DNA of 64,000 nt, taken from NCBI GenBank assembly GCA_946188395.1, contig CAMHUU010000009.1:1-64000 (forward strand), given 5' to 3'. This stretch comes from an uncultured Prevotellaceae bacterium (GTDB lineage Bacteria; Bacteroidota; Bacteroidia; Bacteroidales; Bacteroidaceae). The position numbers and the translations under genes are program-made. This document shows positions 26,301-32,970 of the stretch, piece after piece (within the stretch, counting starts at the first letter, position 1; each line of letters opens with the position of its first letter). The notes under the pieces are model-generated. The model saw only the letters and a program-made list of their open reading frames with translations, had not been told where the DNA came from and did not search any database.

Positions 26301-29300
26301 ACGCTGCCACCGCGTCACGTCCGAGCAGTCGAGCAGCGTCTTCTCCTTCAGGGCCGTCGTGGCCTCGGTGTTGTTGTCGACAATGGTCTCGATATAATAC
26401 GGTACGGGAGGCAGCTTGACGGCAAACTCACCCGTACGGGGGTCGGTCTTGATGTATATGGTCTTCACGTCGCCCTGGCCGTCCTGCTTGTTGCCGATGT
26501 AGGCTATGCTCTGCACGCGGTCGGGGTTGGCCTGCTCGTAATACAGCGAATCGGCGGCAGCGATGAATTCACCCGAGATGGAGTCGAGGCGGACATTCAT
26601 GTTGCGGGCGTCCTCCATGCTGCTGCTGGTGAGCAGTCGCAGGGTGGCGCTACCCACCGTGGCCGTGCTGAGACCCAGTCCCAGCGGCTTCTCCTTTTCG
26701 ATGGCACCACCGACGACACGGCCTGTGACGATGGCCTTCGTGGTGTCGAAGAAGGTCAGGTGGCTGACGTCCTTGTTGAAGTTGAACGTGCCCGTGGCGG
26801 GATAGTGTCCGCCGTTGAGGAACGTGTGGCCGTCCTTCACGACGCTGACGACGTGGTTGCCAATGGGAATCTCGAAGCGGTATTCACCCTTATCGTCGCT
26901 GGTGACGACGTCGTTGTTGATGGTTCTCACCTCCGTGCCGTCGATGAGGAAGCGGCAGCCCTTGACGGGATAGGTGGTGTTCTCGTAATAGACGAAGCCG
27001 CGCACCGTGTACTTGCTGTTGTCGGTGAAGTTGATGTCGTCGAACGTCGTCTGATCAGCCGATACGGTGATATGACGGCTGACGGGGTCGAACTGGTGGG
27101 CATTCTTCGAGGGAATGATGTCGTAGCCCGTGCCGATGTCGTTGCCGCTGTTGGCATACGGAATGCTCTGAATGGTGTAGTGGCCGTCGGTGTCGGTCAG
27201 AGAGAATAGCGCGAGCTGTTCTGTCGTAGGACGGATGTCGCTGTTGCGCTGGGCAGCCATCACCTTGGCGTGGTTTTCGTTGGCCGTGGAACCCGTCGAC
27301 GAGTAGTCGTAGGCACGGCGCAGGGTCGAGATGGGCTCGTCGAACGACCAGTAGGCCACCAGGTCGCTTTCCGTGCCGCCCATGTAGTGGTTGTAATTCT
27401 TCTCGATGTCCGACGTGCTGAGCTGGCGGGTGAAGAGGCGCACATCGTCGATGTAGCCCCGCATGCTGCGCAGCGTGTCGCAGGTGGTGCCGATGGTCAT
27501 CACTCCTGCCTGATCAGCAGTCCACGTGAGTGCCACGTTGTCGAACAGCTGTTCGGAAGCGATGTGTCCCAGCGAGTCGGGGGCCATCAGGTGAATCCAG
27601 CTTTTGCCGCTACCGTCGTAGGTAAACGCCAGGCTGGTGAACTGGCTAGGCTTCAGGTGCAGCTGCGAGGTGACGGTCGTGCTGCCGGCTGTGGCTGTCA
27701 GTGCATAGCCGTCAGCGCTGCCGTCGCCACTGAGCGCGAGACTCACGGTACCGTTGATGTCGAACAGACAGCGGCCGTCCTGCCCGTTGTCGGGATTAAC
27801 ATACATCTGCACGCTGAAGGGACGGTTGCGGAAGTAGTTGTGCATCTGCTTCTCGCTGATGGCCCAGCGCAGACCGCTCTGATCGCCGCTGAGACTGAGC
27901 GAGTTGAACAGTTCGTTGCCCACGGCACCCGTTGCCAGCAGGTCGATGCGGGCTCCCTCGACGGCATATTTGCCGCCCTCGTAACTCACGCGGCCGTTGA
28001 TGATGCCGGTGTTGCGGATGAATCCGTCGCAGCCCATATAGGTGACGTCGCTCGAGCCGTTGACGCTCGACATGACGGCGTAGGCATAGTAGTTGCCTGG
28101 CGTGGCGGTGTGGTCGTCGTACGATACGTTCTTTTCGGTCGATTCAATAGTGGTCAGGTAGTCCCACTGCAAGTGTGCATTGTCCGACTGTTCCTTCGAG
28201 TTGATGTTCTGCTCGCCTTCCGCGATGACGTGGCGGTAGAGCTTGTAGACCATCTTGTCGCCACTGCGCACGTCGGCTTCCCATTCGATGTGGATGTAGT
28301 CGGAATGGGTGCCGCACGACGCCCACATGCCGTGGGGGTGCGACCTGTCGGGATGGCCGTCGGGCATACAAGTCGCCGTGATGGTGGTTTCCTGTGCGTC
28401 CAGGGCCACCATGTAGGCATAGCTCGACGTCGAGTTGACGTCCTTGTCGGTATACGTGTACGCCGTGGGCTGTGTACTCGTGACGCCGATGATCTTTATC
28501 GGTTCCAGACCGTCGAAGTCGGCGGGGGTGGGAACGCCCATGTCGGGGGTTATCTCTTTGCGGTAGAGCTTGAATTCGTAGCCTGCCGTTTTGTTGAGGA
28601 TACAGTCCAGCTTCCACGACAGCTTGTAACCGTCGGCGATGGCCGAGCCCTGGAAGTCGGTGATGGACACCGTATGCTTCATGGTGCTCATCACGGTATC
28701 GGTGACGCATGGCGTGGGTATCGTGTCGGTCCACGCCTTGGGAATGTAGTTGACGGTGTACGTGTACTTCTTGTCGAATTCTGCCTTGCCGTCGATATAC
28801 GAGTAATCGGAACTGGTGCTTCCGTCTACCGAACCAATACGTTCGCCGTCGCGGTAGACGTCGTAACTGCCGTCATAGTTTTTATGGGTCAAATCGATCG
28901 TACTGATGTCGTTGGCCTTCCACTTCAGCGCTATCTCGCTGTTCCAGGGGTTAGGCGTCGCCGTCAGTTCCGAGGGGTAGACGACGTCGTCGGGGTCCAT
29001 GATTCCACTCTTCACGAAACGCACCGGGTAGCCGTAGATAAGACCGTCGCATTCGATGTAGATGTACTTCACCGTCTTGCCTTGCGGGATGGTGAGGCTC
29101 TCTTGTTGCGAACAGCCACACCACTGGGTCAGCGTGTCACCCTGTGCATCGAGCAGTGCCAGGTGGGTGAAGTGCTGGTTGTCCTTACGCTGGAAGAGGA
29201 AGCTGCCGCCCGTAAAGGTTCCGTCGCTTCCGGGGTTGCCACTGGGAATAACAGTAAAAGCGTCTCCCCAGATGTAGCCAGTGCCGTCGGCGTATAACTG

Positions 29301-31097
29301 GCGGTTGTTGATGGCGTCTTTCCAGTAATTACTAAACGACGTCTTGACATACTCATACTTCGCTTGTCGGGAGTTGGCATTGTGGCGCAGCGTATCGCTC
29401 CAGTCCACTGCCGTGTGGTAGTAGTAGGCCATCGCCACGGAATCGATGGCGATGAAATCGCTGTTCCTGTCGTATGCCTTCTTGCTGGTAATCTTACCCT
29501 CTTTGACGTAGTCACTCCAAGTGCCGTCGAGGTACGTCTGGTAAAGGCCCCAGTCGTCCCTCTTGTTCTTCGACATTTCGGGCGATTTCAGCGTCAGCTC
29601 GGCGGGATTGGTCCACGTCAGCATGCCTTTGTTCTGGGCTATATTGCCATTGGTGTCTATCATATTGGCGTCGAAGGGACCCTTAGTCTTCACCGTCTCC
29701 AGCGTAGTTTTGCCGTTGAAGTCCTTGGCATAAGTTACGACGGCACCGTCCTTATCCTGGTCGATGACGAGTTCGCCGTATACGGAAATATCGTGCGTGT
29801 CGCCCACCTCGTTCTCGGGGAACAGGATGTCCACCACTAAGTAGTGGTCTTCCGGATTGTCGAGCATGGGAATCGTGGGATTCTCGGAACCGAATTCCGA
29901 GAATTTCGACTTGTCGACGTCGAACCACGTCTTGTAGCGCACCCAGTAATGTACCTTACCTCGGTCTTCGCAGGTCAGCTGTTCCCAATGAACCTTGGGA
30001 GGCTCACTGTCGCCGAACAGGTCCTTCAGCACGACAGTGTGTTTGTCGATTTCCAGTGTCGGGGCTTCCTTCCAGTAACTGTTCCTGCCGTTGTCGTTCA
30101 GGAACCAGATGAAGAGGGTGAAATACGGTTGGCCGGGTGTAATCACCGAGAAGGTGCGCGTGCCGCTACCGCCATCGGGGGTGACTGTCATGTCGATGGT
30201 GGGGATGTAGATTCGTGCCACATCCTCATCGGCTTTCACGTTCTGGGCGGGGGCTATCAGCAGCACCGCCAACAGGAAAAATGCCTGTAATTCAGTTCTA
30301 AATCGTTTCATCTCTATTTCGTTTTTGTTCTTTTTTCTTAATGAATAGATGTCCTCGGTGGCGTTGGTGCCGGCTTCGATCACCGAGCCGTAGTTCACCA
30401 GTCCGTAGTAGATGTAACAGAACACGGCGATGCCCAGGGCCATCAAGACGATGAACGGCCACTGATGCGTGGGGAATGCTGCCGTCACCACGATGCTGCC
30501 CAGACCGAAGAAGACGATGAGGTGGCAGCTGACGCGGATGGAGCGCTGGAAACCTATCACCCTCCTCCGGCTCTCGTCCGTCCACCAGCGCGCATTGTCG
30601 TCGTTCTGCGGCAACTGCTTCGTCATTCTACGCACGCGCATGAGCGTACTATAAAATATATACGATATCCACAGGGCATGGAGGAAGAATATTCCAAATG
30701 CATAATGCATAATGCTTAATGCATAATTAGCCGACGTCCAGTAGGCGATGAGGCCTAGGACGAGGATGCTAACGTCGCGCACGACGACGCGGCGCGACAG
30801 GTAGTTAGGATTCAGCAGCGAGATGTGGCTCCAGCCAAACAGGATTGCCGCCATGTGGAAATAACTCACCGACAGTGCCGAAGCTCCTGCAGGCCACGTT
30901 TCGCGCCACCACAGCTGGCTGTGGGCCACAAAACCTGCCGCGAAAACCAGAAGCGTCAGCGCCGTCAGCAGTCGTGAACGGCGATACACCGTGTATTCGC
31001 TGTAGTTGACATTGCCCTCCAACAGCGCAACGCTCATCACGATGTTCGCGATGGCGGCTGTCAGCAGCACGATGTAATATAGGTCTTGGACAATCAT
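20310..31097 (-). CDS. Giant secreted LamG-domain protein, reading frame begins with a membrane sensor-like domain
   Basis: 3595 codons without a stop. Residues 1 to about 250 form a seven-helix membrane domain; a second start with its own signal peptide lies at 30311 (MKRFRTELQAFF, core FLLAVLLIAPAQ, cut near NVKA). If translation begins there the secreted chain is 3333 residues. Numbered from the first start: fibronectin-III-like region about 710-1000, LamG-like domain about 1070-1260 (ends LVAYWSFDEP), carboxypeptidase-regulatory-like fold about 1360-1420, two more LamG-like domains about 2550-2710 (LIGYWHLDEG) and 2765-2910 (LVGYYPFEKS), a BACON-like segment about 3020-3110, and a type IX sorting-like C-terminus (last about 65 residues). 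LamG folds usually bind glycans or proteins, so a surface adhesin is likely. The exact function is unknown. The divergent AraC-type regulator next door is a likely controller. Confidence 0.85.
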   Translation of the reverse strand: MIVQDLYYIVLLTAAIANIVMSVALLEGNVNYSEYTVYRRSRLLTALTLLVFAAGFVAHSQLWWRETWPAGASALSVSYFHMAAILFGWSHISLLNPNYLSRRVVVRDVSILVLGLIAYWTSANYALSIMHYAFGIFFLHALWISYIFYSTLMRVRRMTKQLPQNDDNARWWTDESRRRVIGFQRSIRVSCHLIVFFGLGSIVVTAAFPTHQWPFIVLMALGIAVFCYIYYGLVNYGSVIEAGTNATEDIYSLRKKNKNEIEMKRFRTELQAFFLLAVLLIAPAQNVKADEDVARIYIPTIDMTVTPDGGSGTRTFSVITPGQPYFTLFIWFLNDNGRNSYWKEAPTLEIDKHTVVLKDLFGDSEPPKVHWEQLTCEDRGKVHYWVRYKTWFDVDKSKFSEFGSENPTIPMLDNPEDHYLVVDILFPENEVGDTHDISVYGELVIDQDKDGAVVTYAKDFNGKTTLETVKTKGPFDANMIDTNGNIAQNKGMLTWTNPAELTLKSPEMSKNKRDDWGLYQTYLDGTWSDYVKEGKITSKKAYDRNSDFIAIDSVAMAYYYHTAVDWSDTLRHNANSRQAKYEYVKTSFSNYWKDAINNRQLYADGTGYIWGDAFTVIPSGNPGSDGTFTGGSFLFQRKDNQHFTHLALLDAQGDTLTQWCGCSQQESLTIPQGKTVKYIYIECDGLIYGYPVRFVKSGIMDPDDVVYPSELTATPNPWNSEIALKWKANDISTIDLTHKNYDGSYDVYRDGERIGSVDGSTSSDYSYIDGKAEFDKKYTYTVNYIPKAWTDTIPTPCVTDTVMSTMKHTVSITDFQGSAIADGYKLSWKLDCILNKTAGYEFKLYRKEITPDMGVPTPADFDGLEPIKIIGVTSTQPTAYTYTDKDVNSTSSYAYMVALDAQETTITATCMPDGHPDRSHPHGMWASCGTHSDYIHIEWEADVRSGDKMVYKLYRHVIAEGEQNINSKEQSDNAHLQWDYLTTIESTEKNVSYDDHTATPGNYYAYAVMSSVNGSSDVTYMGCDGFIRNTGIINGRVSYEGGKYAVEGARIDLLATGAVGNELFNSLSLSGDQSGLRWAISEKQMHNYFRNRPFSVQMYVNPDNGQDGRCLFDINGTVSLALSGDGSADGYALTATAGSTTVTSQLHLKPSQFTSLAFTYDGSGKSWIHLMAPDSLGHIASEQLFDNVALTWTADQAGVMTIGTTCDTLRSMRGYIDDVRLFTRQLSTSDIEKNYNHYMGGTESDLVAYWSFDEPISTLRRAYDYSSTGSTANENHAKVMAAQRNSDIRPTTEQLALFSLTDTDGHYTIQSIPYANSGNDIGTGYDIIPSKNAHQFDPVSRHITVSADQTTFDDINFTDNSKYTVRGFVYYENTTYPVKGCRFLIDGTEVRTINNDVVTSDDKGEYRFEIPIGNHVVSVVKDGHTFLNGGHYPATGTFNFNKDVSHLTFFDTTKAIVTGRVVGGAIEKEKPLGLGLSTATVGSATLRLLTSSSMEDARNMNVRLDSISGEFIAAADSLYYEQANPDRVQSIAYIGNKQDGQGDVKTIYIKTDPRTGEFAVKLPPVPYYIETIVDNNTEATTALKEKTLLDCSDVTRWQRAAETQTSSAGKVDTLATFDYNTAFVQTYFAAPAISVVQNGSNEGVFGEKNVPAGELGATKDTYTETGGVVTYNYGVPIFTQGMSYRLDVSAYEQYFNYDADAEHPIETRIPSTEGLLTISNPMTQDADTVALAPLDSLGRYVYTFQPLKVNEVAPYTQPLSFALTIGENVYPWNWTYRGKDEPLQCLVLGTKVTGNTSVTAGPDALINIIRDPFGSNSSVTWEKGSELSYGFDVKLKLALNWANTMENEGGLDVTMASGVGTYIFTGSSLAAGVSEGFSWKNSLDVNGGSTWSFENTQSVSTSSEPHFDGPNGDVFVGMSTSFIYGDGLQVMLVDDQAGDYRIGTQPTVAVTQGMDTKFAYSQDYIITQLIPNFKRLREVRLRQVSQEYLETARSQFHNDTDSIVYMTSLTPDDPRFGTSLDDPVWGDDAVSYYKLNWGPDSLYYYGPSYTAFLPVSGKYADEEESWDAIRTINSNIQIWEGFLATNEESKVKAINREPKTTISFSGTTLSYDHIETTTGSEGISFETAASVYQKYKVGAKIKNTATNTASGSYGIEYEQSFNPSLIFGQTMHSSYTVNIADNVANNTHEMAVYDADDGFGYIFRQVSGQTSCPYEGLQLTKYYEPGNHELSKATTQIEVPHIDCDQRIVTAADPDEGAFFNLKLSNPSVAQVYDTTENDFILQVVSDKWGSLAEVKFNGEEKPSSLGVSLSPGDSVMITMKVKPKDKEVIHLDSLHLCLYSECQSSISDDIIVAAHFQPQAEKIELASSRTLVNTATDSTLVLTATGYKPTSTILNAVKLQQRKQGSPDWATLHSWVTGVPAGDNESALVSERIDTLIDMHSNIAYPDATYEFRAVTDCTVAGESVLGESETITVIKDVTLPRPLYLPEPADGILSPGDNITVTFNEDIYSQSLNKPDNFSLQAVLNTDSVAHEVALRLDGATTPAATTQADLMLGNTSFTVCTWLKASGTPGTILRHGEGANALRLNLDADGHLTAYITDENGMAQPYTSPTTIPHDEWVYLGVSYDVNAGTLSAHYTSANNEDVLIGGVSVGQHATSQGRIYLGENLHGAMHELSFYSTSLDWTSIKMQMYEGKSHSKPSLIGYWHLDEGHGTKSEDLARSRHMLIASPTAWYLENENIALALGGTASVAIPLGELSAKESTSFLIEAWALDSGSPAESASLFSLDNGGKLDLIVTGDGNLKLVTDSTTVTTTVAPFTPNEWHHVALNVLRGTASEANLIVDGTSVFTLPTSAVPALEGARLWLGRGMTGAMDEVRLWHGTNTQATIVDRMYTRIDATDERGLVGYYPFEKSTYDEYDQRVYGFSLENFGYEHKASTALVTDGGAVAPQAAGSAPGLKSAPHKTLLDFDFVADERTVSITLDHSPQALEGCIVNTTLHDFYDMHTNVGNPVTWSFVVRQNPLTWNTTEVSTKVSAGNGGTFTATLTNMSGTTQDWSFVELPSWLTANMTSGTILANQTQDIEFTVPSGIAIGKYFATVSVRAAIGIDTPLDISVSAEGQRPDWSKPEGYDDYMTVVAQIKLDGIVSTDPDDMLGAFTDPADGGLGECLGAAQPTYNESRDAYYVRLMVYGNSTIVGDTVRFRIYDASTGLTYPLTNVSTPVLFTIDGSAGSFDNPVIVENTDKVLQTLPLYQGTNWVSLYLAPDKNQVSTLFQPVTGQISAIDFADGLTVSYDGTAWSADHPVGTAEMMKVSMNAQAELPVVGDAVNPADYPFTIKPGNNWIGVPSGNAMPIGDAFTALSPVEGDQVKGQTGFSIYENTSWVGDLQFIEPGQGYVYTSGADHEKTFCFPSSVPARQGVRRLDNLKGIAANYRYAHNMALVCTVHNEYGEPTDVTSVEVHDATGELRGRTTRLFRDSLLLLVVSGQTEGEPLVVRANVRGADDGQYATLLHFKRDHLTGTLRRPLVIGAATTDIAALVFAADSQLAVYNIAGLTVYQGPASQFDKHQLLPDAVYIIRETTSAGQVNTYKAKLDR
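30312..31097 (-). other. Membrane-domain part of the giant reading frame, paralogous to the neighbouring regulator
   Basis: About 262 codons with about seven helices. It resembles the membrane half of the divergent AraC-type regulator in length, helix spacing and blocks: VYRRSRLLTALTLL versus VYNRSRWLMVAGTALL, and the stretch before the last two helices (ESRRRVIGFQRS versus RERRGVIRWMRNS). The helix-turn-helix half is missing; the frame runs straight into an A-rich ribosome-binding region and the signal peptide of the giant protein. It could be a decayed regulator, a true fusion, or two genes whose separating stop was lost; a TAA lies one base out of frame at the joint (ttaaga). A 7-bp repeat (30697-30727) encodes YALSIMHYAF. 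Confidence 0.7.
30697..30727 (+). repeat. 7-bp tandem repeat in the membrane domain
   Basis: Four units of aatgcat/aatgctt plus a partial, encoding part of a membrane helix. Confidence 0.85.
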
Positions 31098-31111
31098 GGG
31101 CTTCGATTTTT

Positions 31112-31198
31112 AAATGGTTGGGTCTATGGCCGACCCCTTCAGTTTTTGTTTCTTTTTTTTTTTCTCAAATCTTAATGGTGGGTCTATGGTCGACCCCC
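31112..31198. repeat. 60-bp-spaced direct repeats with GGGTC-N7-GACCC
   Basis: Two copies of ATGG-GGGTCTATGG-CGACCCC (31113-31137 and 31174-31198), exactly 60 bp apart, each an interrupted palindrome. They lie in the predicted leader of the giant gene, downstream of its -7 element. Confidence 0.8.
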
Positions 31199-31294
31199 AG
31201 AATTTTGATTTCACACTGCAAGGACGGTGCAAACCGAGTGCAATCAAGCTTGCTTGAATTGCCGAGGTGCAGCCCGTTCTCGCATTTTCGAATG

Positions 31295-31302
31295 CAAAGG
31301 TA
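31295..31302 (-). promoter_or_regulatory. -7 element for the giant gene
   Basis: TACCTTTG on the minus strand. It predicts a leader of about 190 nt that contains the 60-bp-spaced repeats. The -33 box is not at ideal spacing. Confidence 0.5.
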
Positions 31303-31321
31303 CGAACATTTTTTCTATTAA

Positions 31322-31392
31322 GGTGTACAAAAATTAAGAATGGTGTTCAAAAATTAAGAATTAGGTGTTCAAATTGTGAGAATTTGAACACC
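31322..31392. promoter_or_regulatory. Repeated operator-like sites and a 12-bp inverted repeat
   Basis: GGTGTWCAAAAATTAAGAA occurs twice in direct order (from 31322 and 31342), and a third GGTGTTCAAATT (31364-31375) pairs with AATTTGAACACC (31381-31392) as a perfect 12-bp inverted repeat with a 5-nt spacer. The cluster is upstream of both the giant-gene promoter and the regulator gene, as expected for an activator site. The binding factor is inferred, not shown. Confidence 0.65.
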
Positions 31393-31407
31393 CCCAACGG
31401 CATTGCT

Positions 31408-31433
31408 ATTTCCCGATGAAATGGGCGTTTTTT
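31408..31433 (+). repeat. Left 26-bp inverted repeat flanking the AraC-type regulator
   Basis: Perfect 26-bp inverted match to 32647-32672 (begins ATTTCCCGATGAAATGGGCG). The match stops abruptly at both ends. Confidence 0.95.
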
Positions 31434-31484
31434 GAAATTAATTGTAAAAATACTCGTTTCGTATTTAAAAAAGTTAATTTTTTC

Positions 31485-31516
31485 TTTGTTTTTTCGTTCG
31501 ATAATTCGTAATTTTG
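31485..31516 (+). promoter_or_regulatory. Promoter of the AraC-type regulator
   Basis: TTTG (31485-31488), 20 bp, TAATTTTG (31509-31516). The start codon GTG at 31521 is only 5 nt past the -7 element, so the mRNA would be leaderless or the true start is downstream. Confidence 0.65.
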
Positions 31517-31520
31517 CCGC

Positions 31521-32648
31521 GTGATTCCTATCGAGCACATCCAGTTCGCTGCCATCACGCTGACGGGTTTCCTGACCCTGATGCTGGTGTTCATGCTGCC
31601 CCTGCGTGGCGAGGGCGGACAGGTCTACAACCGTTCCCGCTGGCTCATGGTGGCTGGTACGGCCCTGTTGCCCGTACAATTTCTGTTGCAATACACGCTA
31701 CATTTCCGCCAGATGGGCGTTGAACCTGCCGTGCTGGTCAATCTGCTATTCTTCATTCCCTGCGCGTGGCTCCTCGGCATGGCCATTCTCAACCTGCTGC
31801 GTCAGAATTCCCTGCGCCGTCAGGACTGGCTCGTCGGTTTAGGCTGTTATGTCGTGGTGGTTGTTCTGCTCCTTGGCGCTAATCCCACCGCAGGCCACGG
31901 CGTCCTTGCCGTCACCCGGCGGCTTTATTTTGCCGAGGTCCTCAGTGCCATCGTCTATGCCGCCATGCAGTTCCACTACACGGCCCGTCTGTGGCAGGAG
32001 TTCCGCCGCGTGCGCTTGGCCATGGACAACTATTTCGACCGCGAGCGCCGCGGCGTCATCCGTTGGATGCGCAACAGCACCATGCTGCTCTCCCTCTCGG
32101 CGGTTTTCGCACCGGCCGTCATCTTCTGGTCCGGACCCTTGCTGGTCGTCTATACCCTTATCATCTTCTTCTGCATCAGCTATACCGTCGTCAGCTTCTA
32201 TGGCTACGGACTCGACCGTCACCGCCTGAACGATCTGCAACAGGTTGAGCGTTCCTTGCAGGAGGACGAACAGCAGGCTGCTGCCGACAGCGAGGCTGGC
32301 GGCGAACTCTCCGAGCACGACATGAAGCGCATCGCCGCCGCCGTCGACCGTTGGCTCGCCCGTGGAGGCCATCTCCATGCCGGCATCACCATTCAGACCG
32401 CCACCGACGAGATGCATGTGCCGCGCTACCTCTTCTCCGCGTGGCTCAAGACCACCCGCCAGGGCCTGTTCAACCCCTGGCTCACCTATCATCGCATCGA
32501 GGAGGCTAAGCAGCAGCTTACCCTCCATCCCGAATGGAACAACGACACCATTGCCGAATACTGCGGTTTCAACACCCGCACCTATTTCCAAACCACCTTC
32601 AAGCGTCTCACCGGCGTCACTCCCCAGGAATTCCTCGCCCAGCAGTAA
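31521..32648 (+). CDS. Membrane-bound AraC-family transcription regulator
   Basis: 375 residues from a GTG start. Six to seven hydrophobic helices (about 5-230), a charged linker (about 235-275), then a C-terminal AraC/XylS helix-turn-helix domain (LFNPWLTYHRIEEAKQQL; IAEYCGFNTRTYFQTTFKRLTGVTPQEF). Such proteins sense a signal in or near the membrane and bind DNA directly. The gene, with its promoter, is enclosed by perfect 26-bp inverted repeats; the right copy begins in the stop codon. It is divergent from the giant gene and precedes the S8 protease gene, both good target candidates. The start is uncertain because no leader is left after the promoter. Confidence 0.85.
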   Translation: MIPIEHIQFAAITLTGFLTLMLVFMLPLRGEGGQVYNRSRWLMVAGTALLPVQFLLQYTLHFRQMGVEPAVLVNLLFFIPCAWLLGMAILNLLRQNSLRRQDWLVGLGCYVVVVVLLLGANPTAGHGVLAVTRRLYFAEVLSAIVYAAMQFHYTARLWQEFRRVRLAMDNYFDRERRGVIRWMRNSTMLLSLSAVFAPAVIFWSGPLLVVYTLIIFFCISYTVVSFYGYGLDRHRLNDLQQVERSLQEDEQQAAADSEAGGELSEHDMKRIAAAVDRWLARGGHLHAGITIQTATDEMHVPRYLFSAWLKTTRQGLFNPWLTYHRIEEAKQQLTLHPEWNNDTIAEYCGFNTRTYFQTTFKRLTGVTPQEFLAQQ

Positions 32649-32672
32649 AAAACGCCCATTTCATCGGGAAAT
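32647..32672 (-). repeat. Right 26-bp inverted repeat flanking the AraC-type regulator
   Basis: Perfect inverted copy of 31408-31433; its first bases are the end of the regulator's TAA stop. Confidence 0.95.
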
Positions 32673-32901
32673 TGGGGTTGTGCTGACAAAACGAAGTGAC
32701 AAAGTGACAAGTGACAAAAGTCATTTTCTAAACATTGTCTCGACGAGTCGACAAGTCGACCACCTATTTATATAGTATCACGAATAAGTGGCTCTCGTTA
32801 CTTGACAGAAGGCTTCTGTGAGTCAAGAAAAGGCTCCTGCTGATGATTATGAGACACCCGCCGCGGAGGCTGAAAAATAAATGAAAATAGATGTGTTTTC
32901 T
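32673..32901. other. Intergenic DNA before the S8 protease
   Basis: No gene is seen. It holds gtgacaa repeats (about 32695-32718), an 8-bp repeat gtcgacaa/gtcgacga (about 32741-32762) and an imperfect hairpin CTTGA-CAGAA/TTCTG-TCAAG (32801-32826). Confidence 0.6.
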
Positions 32902-32933
32902 TTTGGTGTTTTCATTATTTTTTCGTATCTTTG
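32902..32933 (+). promoter_or_regulatory. Promoter of the S8 protease gene
   Basis: TTTG (32902-32905), 20 bp, TATCTTTG (32926-32933). It places the transcript start near 32939, after an upstream in-frame ATG at 32881. Confidence 0.78.
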
Positions 32934-32970
32934 CAGAGTGAAAATACAATTAGCGAAAATAGTGATTAAA

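Noticed and set aside
32881..32970. Upstream ATG for the S8 protease
   Set aside because: A well-spaced promoter (32902-32933) lies after it and the signal peptide begins at 32971.
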